A DNA stretch of 64,000 nt from Conchocele bisecta (GCA_029237695.1 CM055279.1:26254804-26318803), one strand, 5' to 3'; positions 43,019 through 53,892 are shown, numbered from the stretch's first letter. Numbers and translations: made by a program. Notes: generated by a model not told the origin, from the sequence alone.

Positions 43019-43928
43019 CAGGACAGCTTGATATCGCATGATATCTGGTAATATATCTGTCGATTTTCAGCGATGGATAGATGCCGGTCCCGCTGCATAT
43101 AAGCATCGCGTTGAGTACCATGCTCCCGTACGAAGTTGTCAATCGCAGATGCCACAACGTATTGTAATGGAATGTTTTAGAGGGAATACGAATATAAATT
43201 AAAATGCATTGGCTTGTACTATGGATTTGGAAATAACACAAATAACGCAAACGTGTATGTTTATGTAAAATATTCATTCAATAAACACAATGACAGTCGA
43301 ATAAACCAACTCACATGACAGTACGCGTCGCATGACAAACAACCAATCACATTGTGATTCCACCATTATTCACATCGTTCGATATTACAAATACATGTAC
43401 ATTATATGCAATGTGTCTCAGATGGTGTCTCAAATATACAATATGTTTTATTACATGCAATTACTTTAACAGTGTGATAACACAGTGTAATAAATATACA
43501 AATGTGATCGCTACAATAACATGCTGAGTGACCAGTAAAGCTTCGATTGATGCTTCTTAGCTTATGCAAATTTATATAATCTAACATTTGTGCTATGTAT
43601 TAAACTCGTTGACTGACTTCATTAGTCATTCGGCATAGCCTCGTTTCTTATGAAATCAGTGAACTCGTTTAATAAATATCATATTAAATCATCACTTGCT
43701 CTTAGACCAGCTTATAACGTTGTCCAAATTGACAATTTTAACGTTAGCGTATGAACTGTTTCTTTGCCGGAAATGACGTCAAAACGTGACGTAAATTACG
43801 ACTCGCCAACGTCTAGGAGGAGACATTTCCTTCAAGGAAATAAATCCCTCCAGAATCAGGGTAACTCACTGGGTGCCATGTAATATATGTCGGTGATTTG
43901 TGATTAATAATGCATGTTAGTTGTACAT
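43019..43928. other. no recognisable gene
   Basis: A 111-codon minus ORF (42942-43277) overlaps the F2 element and has no motif. A short hairpin GACATTTCCTTCAAGGAAAT lies near 43822. Confidence 0.45.
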
Positions 43929-44172
43929 TAACTCTTTACATGCTAGCGGCGAAAATATCCGTCAAACGAATTAGGAGTATATGTTTTATTTCTCTCTGTA
44001 AATATGTCTTGAAATTTAATTAGAATTGTGTCCTGTCCGGACACAATTCTAATGAAATTCCAAGACATATTCATGACATTTATAAGGAGAAATAAAAGAA
44101 AATATAATGAATCGTCATCTGCTATTTTTTAACTATTTATAGCCCACAAATTTCCCAGCATGCAAAGAGTTT
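43929..44172. mobile_element. F5-like MITE
   Basis: TTAACTCTTTACATGC at left, GCATGCAAAGAGTTTA at right; central hairpin TTAGAATTGTGTCCTGTCCG and complement. Confidence 0.78.
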
Positions 44173-44415
44173 ACAATACTATATCATTTGTAGAAACAAT
44201 GTTTCATTGTGGACACAATTGGGATGAATTTAAATAAAATTAAATGGGTAATCATAGATCACACAAAAACTAGCATTCGCAACACTAGGTATTTTTTCAG
44301 TATAAATTATTTTTTTTACAGCAAATCCCCACCTTGTTTCAGACTACTCACGGGTATCATGACTTGGGTTCAGATATGCGATACAAATCTACAAACAGAT
44401 AATTCTTACTTATCT

Positions 44416-44714
44416 GTAGCGCGTTTCGGCAAAATTGAAAATTATACTTATCTTGCTAAGTAAAGGGAGACATTTCAATTTAAGGATAAATTTATTAATT
44501 TTTATTATACTGAATTTATTACATTATCACAGCCATTTTGGCTGTGATACTGTAATACATTCAGTATAATATTTCTGCATACTTTTAATCATCACATATA
44601 TCCAGTCGTTAGTTTTATATGAAATAATGCATTTCGGGGAAAATAAATGATTACTCCCTCAAAGTATGCTTAGCTAGATAAGTATGCTTAGCAATTTGGA
44701 TGGAATCTGCTACT
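44416..44714. mobile_element. F1 MITE
   Basis: GTAGCGCGTTTCGGC to TGGATGGAATCTGCTAC; central palindrome at about 44505-44572, with ATACTGTAATACATTCAG variants. Confidence 0.83.
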
Positions 44715-44785
44715 GATGTATCACTTTCTAAGCATATCTGAGACACAGTGCATGTTAACAGTTACATGAAAATAATACAAATATT

Positions 44786-44945
44786 ATTTAAGGAATAAAA
44801 CCATGGGCTGTTGTGCTTACTGTAGTATGAATAAACATTGGGTCTGTTTAAAGTGAATGGAGTCCGAAGGATTGCTCGCAGACGTTAAACAGATCAAGTG
44901 TGTTTCATACTACAGTAAACGCAACAAACCATGGTTGTATTCCTT
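44786..44945. repeat. hairpin, AAGGAATAAAACCATGG arms
   Basis: AAGGAATAAAACCATGGGCT pairs with CCATGGTTGTATTCCTT; inner arms TTACTGTAGTATGAA and complement; TCTGTTTAAAG and GTTAAACAGA near the tip. Confidence 0.8.
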
Positions 44946-45483
44946 ATATTTACATTGCATGTTCTGATAGTTTCAAAAAATGTAAATAACAAAATACGGC
45001 GTTAAAATTAGGAATCTTATTCTTTAACGTCATTTTGTCGTCATTTTAATGGCGTCAAGCAAACTTTAACGAATCAGCAACGTCACGCGACGTCACGTGG
45101 AGCTAATGTAATATACTGGGATATAAACGCAAAACGTTGAATGGGCGTTTCCATTATTAAATTAAGGACAGTGTGAATAAAAATAAATGACTACATTAAG
45201 ACGAGTGTTCTATGTTTATGCTTTAACGTGACTAAGCATGTCGTAAACTGTTTACCAAGGTTCCACAAACTGACATTGGTTGAATATGTAACCAGTCACG
45301 AGAAAAGGGGCATTGAACTGGACTTTCGCAGTACAGGTATTTGGCACAGTGCATTAAAATCCCAGTACACTGTAATGAAATCCCAGAAATGTAATGAAAT
45401 ATTCGAATATAACTTGACATGCAAGATGAGCAATGCAGCTTCAATGCACAGTGCTATGTTTATACGATGAACATACTATAATA

Positions 45484-45800
45484 TAACACATGGTCTTAAA
45501 GTCACTCTTTTTATTAAATTTTCGACCTCGTGGTCTTTGTGAAAAAGACCATGTGGTCAAAAATGTAATAAAAAAAAAGAGTGACTTTAAAGAACATTTA
45601 ATAAACTTAAAGAGTGACTTTAAAACAATGTTTATTAAATTTGCTTCCCTTCGGAGGTTATTGCCTAAAAGCATCAATAAATGAAATAAGCTAAACATTT
45701 TTTTTTACTCCCTTCATAAAGATGGAGTATATGGAGGAAGTACAAAAAAAATTAGCTTATTTTTTTTTCTTTGTTTATTGATGCTTTTAGGCATATTTAA
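45484..45800. repeat. two adjacent hairpins
   Basis: First: CTTAAAGTCACTCTTTTTAT and complement (45493-45596), with a further copy of AGAGTGACTTTAA at 45609. Second: TATTGCCTAAAAGCATCAAT (45659) and ATTGATGCTTTTAGGCATAT (45777). Confidence 0.8.
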
Positions 45801-45884
45801 TGTATTTATAGACCTCGGTCCGTTACTTCAACCTGTGGGTAATTCGTGCTCATATACATGTACTTCGTGACACGTGAACACGTT

Positions 45885-45936
45885 TCCTATAAAGAACATT
45901 GTGTGCCTACTGAGTGGGCATGCATGTACATTTAAA
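45885..45936. mobile_element. F3 right-end fragment
   Basis: AACATTGTGTGCCTACTGAG then TGGGCATGCATGTACATTTAA. Confidence 0.65.
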
Positions 45937-46002
45937 TAACAACGTACCTTGCAAATTAGCATGGTTAACATAACCGACGCCCATAAGGTGTCAATTTAAA
46001 AT

Positions 46003-46249
46003 TTAACCCTTTGAACCCGAAAGCCCGATATAGAATTTTATGCAAACAGTGCAGATCCAGATGAGCCGGCTCGTAACGAGCCGTCTCATCAGGATCTGCA
46101 CTTTTTGCAAGCAATTTTCATATTTCTTAGAACAAAAACACCCCCTTTTCATAAATGGACGAATCTGACAATAATGTTGTGACCATTGGATTGGTCGGAA
46201 CATTAACATATCACAGTCCATTCCAGTTCCTTAGGGTTGAAAGGGTTAA
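46003..46249. mobile_element. F4 MITE
   Basis: TTAACCCTTTGAACCCGAAA to GGGTTGAAAGGGTTAA with the GATGAGCCGGCTCGT hairpin. Confidence 0.82.
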
Positions 46250-46309
46250 ACAAACGAATTAGCCTCGTCATAGATATCATATCTGTCGCTGTGACTCGAG
46301 ATCTGAGGA

Positions 46310-46520
46310 TTATGGGTATTGCGACCAGTGTTGATCCATATCAGTCTGATCAGAATCTGCAATTTTCGTCAATCCATCAATGAAACGCCTGCCATGCTTT
46401 TGACAAGCAGTGTATATCAGTATCCAGCTAAATGAATGTGTTATTTAATCAGGAGCTGCACTTGTCGTACATGTATATCCCATCAGCCCCAATTTCTGCA
46501 GTCACAGCCATATATTTACG
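46310..46520. mobile_element. F9-type remnant
   Basis: GGTATTGCGACCAGTGTTGA, CAGTCTGATCAGAATCTGCA and CATCAGCCCCAATTTCTGCA follow the F9 order. Confidence 0.6.
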
Positions 46521-47178
46521 GTCGGTTATTGGCTCTGAAGCCTTATATATATAGTTACAGTGACATGAGTAAGTTCAACCGGATAGGGTTTCCATTATAT
46601 TAACATCATTACTGTCACAGTCTCCGTGGAAAGTCTTCGGTCCGTCGGACATGTCCGTTAAAAGTGCAGTTAAAAGACGGTAAACTGGAAGTCGCCGGAC
46701 CGAATGTCCGACTATAATTTTTTTTAATTTTCTTTAATTCTAAGCTTCCATGAAATCACCTTCCTTTGGTATGCGCTTCTGGTGCTACAGTAGCTAGCTT
46801 TTCTTATATGACTGATGTACTTAAAAAGTTAAGAAGCTCTTAAATATCACACGAAATCAATTTTATTTTTTATAAAAAAAATTCGTCTGGTAAATGTTTA
46901 TCCGGTCTGATAACAATTTCAAGTTTACCAGACCGAATGTCCTGTAACATTTAGGCAGTTTCGCGGATACTGCTGTCACATGATTACATGCAGGAATTGT
47001 TGGATCACCCCTCGTACATGTTTAAAGGTACCGTGTCTCATATATAATAATTTATGCCTAAAATGTGATGAAAATAATAGGGAAAACTAGTTTATATTGT
47101 ATTTCCGAACGCGATTCCACCTATAAGTTGCCTGTAAAAGATCGGGCATTTGTCAAAAATATGATTTTAATACTAACA
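46521..47178. other. no recognisable feature
   Basis: No supported ORF or repeat. Confidence 0.4.
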
Positions 47179-47990
47179 TACAGTGGAAACTCGCTAAACC
47201 GGACACAAAGTAAACATTTTATTTTTGATGGGTTTCTTAGTCATTTACCTCAGGTGATAATGCCTGTTGATGATCTCATAGAACACAGAATGATCAAATG
47301 CCTGATTTACAGTGAAACCTCTCTAAACCGGACACCCTGGGGACCTCCCAGGGTGTCCGGTTTAGAGAGGTTTCACTGTAAATTGATGTAGAGTGGAACC
47401 TCCCTAAACCGGACACCAAAAAACATTCTCGTGATCTTTTTTTTTGATGGGTTTCTTAGCATTTACCTCAGGTGATAATGCCTCTTGAGATCACTCGAAA
47501 CACAGAAAGATCAAATGCCTGATTTACAGTGAAAACTCTCTAAACGGACATGGGGACCTCCCAGGGTGTCCGGTTTGAGAGGTTTATGTAATTGTGTTAG
47601 GTGGAAACCTCCCTAAAGGACACCAACAAAACATCTGTGATCTTTTTTTTTTGATGGGTTTCTTTAGTCATTTACTCAGGTGATAATGCCTGTTGAAGAT
47701 CACATAGAACACAGATGATCAAATGGCCGATTACAGTGAAAACCTCTCTAACGGAAGACACCTGGGGACCTCCGGGATGTCCGGTTTAGAGAGGTTTCAC
47801 TGTAAATTGATGTAGAGTGGAACCTCCCTAAACCGGACACCAACAAACATCTGTGATCTTTTTTTTGATGGGTTTCTTAGTAGTTTATCTCAGGTGATAA
47901 TGTATGTTGATCATCACATAGAACACAACCATGGCACAGAATTATCAAATGCATAGTTTACAGTGAAACCTCTCTAAACCGGACACCCTG
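47179..47990. repeat. tandem array of F14 ends, ~207-219 bp period, four units
   Basis: GATGGGTTTCTTAG recurs at 47227, 47446, 47653 and 47867. Each unit joins an F14 hairpin (CTCTCTAAACCGGACACC and complement) to a spacer with CAGGTGATAATGCC and GATCAAATG. The array ends by running straight into an F1 palindrome at CACCC|TGGCTGTGATAA. Confidence 0.87.
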
Positions 47991-48117
47991 GCTGTGATAA
48001 TGTAATACATTCAGTATAATAAAAATCAATAAATTTATCCTTAAATTGAAAATTTCTCTCTCAAAGTATTCTTTGCTAGATAATATACTTTGCAATGTTG
48101 GTGAAATAGGCTACTGG
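47990..48117. mobile_element. F1 MITE, left half lost
   Basis: Starts in the central palindrome (TGGCTGTGATAATGTAATAC) and ends GGTGAAATAGGCTAC. Confidence 0.8.
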
Positions 48118-48208
48118 ATTTTTTCTTTTTCTTTTTTTTATGAAATGATCACACTAAGCCACATTTAGAAACAAGTTTCTACTATATACGCTTGTGTAAT
48201 TAATTTAA

Positions 48209-48451
48209 CCTTTGAACCCGAAAGCCCGCTATATCGGTTTATGCAAACAGTGCAGATCCAGATGAGCTGGCTCGTAACGAGCCGTCTCATCAGGATCTGC
48301 ACTTTTTGAAAGTAATGTTCATATTTTTTAAAACAAAAAACACCCCCTTTTCATGAATGGACTAGTCTGAAAATTATTTTGTGACAATTGGATTGGTTGC
48401 AAAATTAACATGTCAAAATCCATTCCAGTTACTTAGGGGTGAAAGGGTTAA
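48209..48451. mobile_element. F4 MITE
   Basis: TTAACCTTTGAACCCGAAAG to GGGTGAAAGGGTTAA with the usual hairpin. Confidence 0.8.
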
Positions 48452-48473
48452 GTAAAATGAATTATTAAAGGTG

Positions 48474-48745
48474 CATACCCACTCAGGAGGCACAAAATGT
48501 ACTTTATAGGAATTAAACAAGTGTAGAACTGTGTCACTATTCCACCAGTTCTAAAAATTATGAGCGCCCGCTATACAGATATAATCATTTACATGTAGTA
48601 ATATTTAGTTTAGTAATTGTGACGCACGGTGGTATCAGGCCATTTCCATATGCAAATAAGGCATAATATTTCTTAATTATTTATACTAATTAAATGCGTC
48701 ACTTGAAAAATTAATATTTCCGACAGATTATACAGTATGATCATT
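48474..48745. mobile_element. F3 MITE, left half
   Basis: AAAGGTGCATACCCACTCAG through CGCCCGCTATACAGATATAA; the right half is absent. Confidence 0.75.
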
Positions 48746-49084
48746 GCACATGAAAAACCAGGCATTTGATCATTATGTGCCATGGTTGTGTTACATAATC
48801 GACATATTCATACATGTTGAGCTGGTAAACAAACCATTACATCACGTGACAACAATCACCATTGATTCGAAACGGACTGCAGAATTAACAAAAACATTCA
48901 TTGAATCTGAGACCTGTCAACGACTTAAATCTGGTATCGCATAGCACGGGTATTATTACATTAGCTTAATGCAATTTACTGCGAGATAATGTAAATTGAA
49001 TGGCAAACCATGTCGCTTCGTGCCAATGCTGTGTCAACAACACTTAGCAGTTAACAGCCAGCTATAGCGGCATTTGCATGTGTG

Positions 49085-49233
49085 TGTTTGACGAACCGTC
49101 TCATCGAGATCTGCACTTTGTGCAAGTAATTATCATATTTCTTTAGAACACAAGAATATCCCGTTCAGTTTATAAATGGACTTGTCTGAAAATCATTTCC
49201 ACCATTCCAGTTATTTAGGTGTGAAAGGGTTAA
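49085..49233. mobile_element. F4 MITE, right half
   Basis: TGACGAACCGTCTCATCGAG to GTGTGAAAGGGTTAA. Confidence 0.65.
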
Positions 49234-49779
49234 AGGCACCGGGTCTCAGATATACGGAGAGTGATGAAACAGATTGGTAAATATATTGTATCTGTAATAT
49301 TGTATCGTATTTCTGTATCAAAATATGTAATGAGAACGTCTTCCAACACGTACTATAAAACAGACAGACAACTATCCCAAGACACGTGTGGGTGCTTTGC
49401 GATCACGAACAGACATACTCACCGGAGATAAATGGCAGTGAACCCTATTACCATTAAGTAGAACTAACTTGTATTATTGTCCTGTTTAGAGGGGTTCGAC
49501 TGTGGCATATTAAGATAATTTTAAAACAAAACAAAAAAATAATGTTTTTCACGAAATAACTCATTGATGAAAATGCATAAACTAAGCATCTTCGTCATCA
49601 GAATATATGATAGTTTGTCTTGAATATATATCAGTCGTCTTTGATCAAATAAACTGGTAATATTGATTGATAACCGAATTTTGCCGTACATGTAGCGAAC
49701 AACGGCTTATTGAATATCGGAGAAACAGCGCCTTAAATTAACCAGTTTTACATTATAACGCAAATGATACAATATGTAT
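49234..49779. other. no recognisable feature
   Basis: AT-rich; an F14-like fragment (TGTTTAGAGGGGTTCGACTG) at about 49484-49503 only. Confidence 0.4.
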
Positions 49780-50535
49780 AGGTTATTTGATTTGTATGTG
49801 GATATATGCGCGAGTTCCGCAGCGTTGCGCGGCGGAATGAGTGGCATATATCCACATACAAATACAATAACCTTTTTATTATATACGTACATCATTCTCA
49901 ATATATATGCGCTTCAAAAATTGTACAAATTATAATTAAGATAAACAAATTAGTGGTGATTTAGAAGGAACTAGTTTGCGAGGTGAAGCGTAGTTCCGGC
50001 ACTGACCAATATGAACTCACGAGACGTCAATATGGAGAAATATTGACGTTTTGTGTTCCATTGCGTTTCTACGAAAGCCCATTTGGGCCACTTCACTTTT
50101 TTTTATCTTTTCTTAAATTTTCGAGATCTTTTCTTGAATTTTCAAGATACTTTCTTGAATTTTCGAGATCTTTTCTTGAATTTTCAAGATGTTTTCTTGA
50201 ATTTTCAAGTTCTTTTCTTGAATTTTCAAGATCTTTTCTTGAAAAATCAAGAAAAGATCTTGAAAATTTAAGAAAAGAACTAGAAAATTCAATATGTCAA
50301 GATGTTTTCTTGAATTTTCAAGTTCTTTTCTTGAATTTTCAAGATCTGTTCTTGAAAATTCAAGAAAAGATCTTGAAAATTCAAGAAAACATCTTGAAAA
50401 CATCTTGAAAATTCAAGAACAGAAAAGAACTTGAAAATTCAAGAAAACTTCTTGAATAAATGGAAATTAAAAAAAAGTGAAGTGGCCCTAATGGGCTTCC
50501 GTACGTTTCAATGGGAAACGAAAGTACGAAAAAAA
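49780..50535 (-). mobile_element. F11 element, minus orientation, hosting F7-S
   Basis: Hairpin GATTTGTATGTGGATATATG and complement (49788-49865), then TTTAGAAGGAACTAGTTTGC, CTCACGAGACGTCAATATGG, TCCATTGCGTTTC; after the insertion, CGTTTCAATGGGAAACGAAA and GTACG. This is F11 at 52815 read backwards. Confidence 0.83.
50070..50503. mobile_element. F7-S element, 6-bp target duplication, 21-bp array
   Basis: Left end TACGAAAGCCCATTTGGGCC then ACTTCACTTTTTTTT; right end as complement TACGGAAGCCCATTAGGGCC then ACTTCACTTTTTTTT. Flanked by CGTTTC on both sides (50064-50069, 50504-50509). The uninterrupted site CGTTTC is seen once in F11 at 52845-52856 (as its complement). The array has CTTGAATTTTCAAG units starting at 50133, 50154, 50175, 50196 and 50217. 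Confidence 0.93.
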
Positions 50536-50662
50536 TAAGTACATTTATATTGTAGATGCATTATAGCTGTTCATCGCGTAATATATATGAAATCGTTACT
50601 TGATTTGTCACAAGCTATATGATGTACCCAAGACGATGCGCCATTCTTTTCCACATTTGCTC

Positions 50663-51075
50663 TGTAGCCTCTTTCACCAAAATTGCCAAGTACTATTATG
50701 TACCGAAGTACACTTTGAGGAAGAAATTTTCAAGATCAGAATTAATTTATTAATTTGCTATTTGATCGGGAGCTGATTTCATCAAAATTGCTAAGCATAC
50801 TTACATGTATCTAGCTAAGTGTTTTTGAGGGAGTAATCATTTATTTTCCCCGAAATGTATTATTTTAAATAGAACTAACGACTGCATATATTTGATGATT
50901 AAAAGTATACAGAATTATTATTCTGAATTTATTACATTATCACAGCCAATATGGCTGTTATAATGTGATACATTCAGTGTAATAACAAATAATAAATGTA
51001 TCCTCAAATTGAAAATTTCTCCCTCAAAATGTACTTAGCAAGATAAGTATACTTTGCAATTCTGGTGAAATAGGC
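50663..51075. mobile_element. F1 MITE with duplicated left arm
   Basis: GTAGCCTCTTTCACC at 50663, a second left arm from TGATTTCATCAAAATTGC at about 50774, then the central palindrome (about 50921-50985) and right arm to GGTGAAATAGGC. Confidence 0.78.
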
Positions 51076-51082
51076 TTTCAAA

Positions 51083-51480
51083 TGCCATAAGCCCCATGTA
51101 TTATATACCTACCCATGAAAGACATAGTTATACGATGTAAATAAAAGTCATATGTTCTCATCGATGAAATAAACAACTTCCACTATCTATATTCATAACG
51201 CGCACCTGCAGTGCCGGACTGAAAATAGTCTGAAAATACACATTCATTACCGTATACAATCTAACAAACTGCTAATTTCCATGGAGCGGTATATAATAAA
51301 TAGAATATTCATATTTTTGGCAACGAATATGACATATATGTTCATCTCGTGGTGTGAAATGTCCATATTTCACGAGTGCCTAACGGCACACGTGAAATAT
51401 GGACATTCCACACCACTCGATGAACATATATGTCATATTCGTTGCAAAAATATAAATATCCTCTATTTCCTCCAGTCGCA
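51083..51480. repeat. repeat X copy 1, hairpin-bearing
   Basis: TACCCATGAAAGACATAGTT, CGCACCTGCAGTGCCGGACT, and hairpin ACATATATGTTCATCTCGTG with complement. Copy 2 at 52085-52460 lies on the other side of the GPCR exon. Confidence 0.8.
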
Positions 51481-51551
51481 GCCACGTATCATGTTTATAT
51501 CACGTGATCAGATAATCTCAAATACAACATTTAATCACCGATTCGCAGAAC

Positions 51552-51935
51552 TCAATACGAACGAATAGTAAGGCGTTTTACAACTTTTCTCAAATCATCG
51601 CGAAAGGACTTATTCATAAAAGCATAAATGAAGGGATTTGCTGTGTTATAGACGAAATACATGTAGAAGATAATTTGATTGAACTTGACAAGGTTATGCG
51701 CCATTAGCCAAGCTGGTAGGAACGCAATCAAAAACACAAGTGTCACAACAAACAACATGGCGGCCGTTCGAATGTTTGCCATGAGCGTTTTCTCCTTGAT
51801 CGACATCGACTTGTTCCGGTTACGCGATTTGGTCATCGGAATTGCTTCCGGGAGCGTCTGGTGGTCACCGTTTTTCTTGTGTGGGTTCACGTGGGTAACC
51901 GCCGTGAATTGCGACTCGACCATTGAGAAGTCCGC
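51552..51935 (-). CDS. terminal exon of a class A (rhodopsin-type) G-protein-coupled receptor
   Basis: Encodes 127 C-terminal residues of a seven-helix cell-surface receptor that would couple ligand binding to G proteins. Residues 1-55 are the basic, hydrophilic end of the third cytoplasmic loop. Helix 6 is about 57-80, with FLPAW carrying the conserved proline. Helix 7 is about 87-108, with the NPFIY form of NPxxY (100-104). Helix 8 begins KSFRDDLRKVV. The stop is TGA at 51552-51554. On the minus strand a pyrimidine-rich TTACTTCTTCTTTCAG directly precedes residue 1, so I place the splice acceptor at 51936-51937 with phase 0, rather than extending the open frame to 52019. Upstream exons with helices 1-5 were not found in the window and must lie at higher coordinates or be lost. 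Ligand class cannot be told from this part; a peptide or amine receptor is possible. Confidence 0.85.
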   Translation of the reverse strand, partial: ADFSMVESQFTAVTHVNPHKKNGDHQTLPEAIPMTKSRNRNKSMSIKEKTLMANIRTAAMLFVVTLVFLIAFLPAWLMAHNLVKFNQIIFYMYFVYNTANPFIYAFMNKSFRDDLRKVVKRLTIRSY

Positions 51936-51991
51936 CTGAAAGAAGAAGTAAGCAATATTTGTTACATTAAGCTGGGGGTTTCGCAGTGCAT

Positions 51992-52084
51992 TAAAGGTAC
52001 ACGCCCACTCAGCAGGCACACACTGTATATAATCATTTAGTGGTGGTATCAGGCTATTTTCATATACAAATGAGGCATGATATT
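51992..52084. mobile_element. F3 MITE fragment in the GPCR intron
   Basis: AAAGGTACACGCCCACTCAG, then ATAATCATTTAGTGGTGGTA and ATACAAATGAGGCATGATAT: an internally deleted F3, just upstream of the splice acceptor. Confidence 0.72.
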
Positions 52085-52460
52085 TATTATATACCTACTC
52101 ATGAAATACATAGTTATACGATGTAAATAAAAGTCATATGTTCTCATCGATGAAATAAACAACTTCCGGTGAAAATACGACTACTTCCGCTATCTATATT
52201 CATAACGCGCACCTGCAGTGCCGGACTGCAAATAGGCTGCAAATACACATTCATTACCGTATACAGTCTAAAAAACTGCTAATTTCCATGGAGCGGTATA
52301 TAATAAATAGAATATTCATATTTTTGCAACGAATATAACATATATGTTCATTTCGTGGTATGGAATGTCCATATTTCGTGAAATATGGACATTTCACACC
52401 ACTCAATGAACATATATGTCATATTCGTTGCAAAAGTATGAATATCCTCTATTTATTAAT
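52085..52460. repeat. repeat X copy 2
   Basis: Same order as 51083-51480, with an added CCGGTGAAAATACGACTACT and a shortened hairpin loop. Confidence 0.8.
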
Positions 52461-52639
52461 TATGCACATGCTCATTGGATAATTATCATTGTCTTACTGT
52501 ATTACATACACAGCCGCCTGTAGTAATTATGCACAAATTATCAACATTCCCGAACTTCTAACGGCAATGCAAACTCGCAACCAGTCTATGTGATGTCTGC
52601 TGGAGTTCAAGCACCGTATCCAAGTATTTTAAAATAAAT

Positions 52640-52735
52640 AAATTGACAAATACATTGGAACCTGTCTAAACCGGACACCCTGGGAGGTCCCCGTTGTGTC
52701 CGTTTTAGAGAGATTCCACTGTAAATCAGGCATAT
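52640..52735. mobile_element. F14 pogo-like MITE
   Basis: ACCTGTCTAAACCGGACACC to GTCCGTTTTAGAGAGATTCC with TACATTGGA/CCACTGTA ends. Confidence 0.7.
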
Positions 52736-52814
52736 GACCACTCCAAGACATTCCGCCATCCTTTTCGATATGCAACACCATGATTAAGGCCACCAGAAAG
52801 TGTGTTTCCTCGCT

Positions 52815-53190
52815 TATATTATTATATACGTACTTTCGTTTCCCATTGAAACGCAATGCAACGCAGGACGTCAATATTTTTCCATATTGACGTCTCGTGA
52901 GTTCATATTGGTCAGTTCAACTACGCTTCACCTTCCTTCTAAACTCACCACTAATTTGTTTATACAATGTATTTTATTTAAATTTGTATATTATTTGAAA
53001 TGCATATAAATTGCCAATGATGTAATGTACGTATGTAATACAAATGTTAATCAGTGATGTGTATATGGATATATGTCACTCGTTCCGCCGCGCAACGATA
53101 TTGCGCTCCTGAAGTCCTGAAGTCGCGCAATATAGCGCGCTGCGGAACTCGTGCATATATCCACATACAAATCAAATAACCTAGAAATGT
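52815..53190 (+). mobile_element. F11 element
   Basis: TATATACGTACTTTCGTTTC, CCCATTGAAACGCAATGC, GTCAATATTTTTCCATATTG, GTCTCGTGAGTTCATATTGG, then the GTGTATATGGATATATG hairpin with a GC-rich tip (GCGCAACGATATTGCGC). It provides the empty target site for F7-S. Confidence 0.8.
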
Positions 53191-53227
53191 ACGACAACAT
53201 GAGTAAAGGCACCACAAAGTGTGTTTC

Positions 53228-53688
53228 ATCGCATATGCAAGGTGTGGGATCACGTGGTATCCGAACGACATGACGTCATGTTTTTAGATATGTGTACAGT
53301 ATATTTACTTTAATATCTTTCTATTGGAATTACATATTTTTTATGAAATAGACCGCAGCAAATGCGGTACACACTGCCCTTTATTGCATAGGCGGCTTTT
53401 ATCTCAGAATTCTGTCGTTTTGACGAAGAATCGGTTACCATAAACTAGAGCACGTGAATGTATGAAATAAACGGTACTCGATTCTTTGTGAAAGTTATGT
53501 TATTTTAAATAACTTTCAGATAACCCATAAAACACATATTCCATCGTATTTGGTGCGCTACATATCGTCAAAAATCCGTCCGTTTGCTAGGAAGATATTA
53601 AAGAAAATCTACTTTAAAAATGACGTCACAGATTACGTCACGTCGGAAAATAGGGTTCAGAAACCAAGTGATCACACACCTCGCATAT
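53228..53688. mobile_element. F6-related element, strongly diverged
   Basis: Starts GCAAGGTGTGGGATCACGTG and ends AAGTGATCACACACCTCGC. Interior keeps CGTTTTGACGAAGAATCGGT-like text but lost the hairpin. Confidence 0.65.
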
Positions 53689-53691
53689 ACA

Positions 53692-53794
53692 GTGGGGTCA
53701 GCGTGTAAGTGCACACACGAGAACGAACACGACAGGTTAGTTCCAACCTGTCGTGTTCGTTCGTGTGTGCACTTACACGCTGACCCCACTGTAG
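53692..53794. mobile_element. F13 palindromic MITE
   Basis: CAGTGGGGTCAGCGTGTAAG to ACACGCTGACCCCACTG, flanked by TA on both sides. A GA insertion breaks the left arm. Confidence 0.9.
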
Positions 53795-53892
53795 CACATA
53801 TAGAATAAAGCCGTTGGACTTTCATCCAATAAAATGATGATAATGGTTGATAATAAGCCATTTACAACTGAGTAAGCGAACAATCACATATC

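Noticed and set aside
49480..49510. tRNA-like B-box GGTTCGACTG
   Set aside because: No A-box or cloverleaf can be drawn around it; the sequence is part of an F14 end fragment.
49983..50408. 141-codon ORF with FLEFSRSF repeats
   Set aside because: It is a translation of the 21-bp F7-S array; frames on both strands are open for the same reason.
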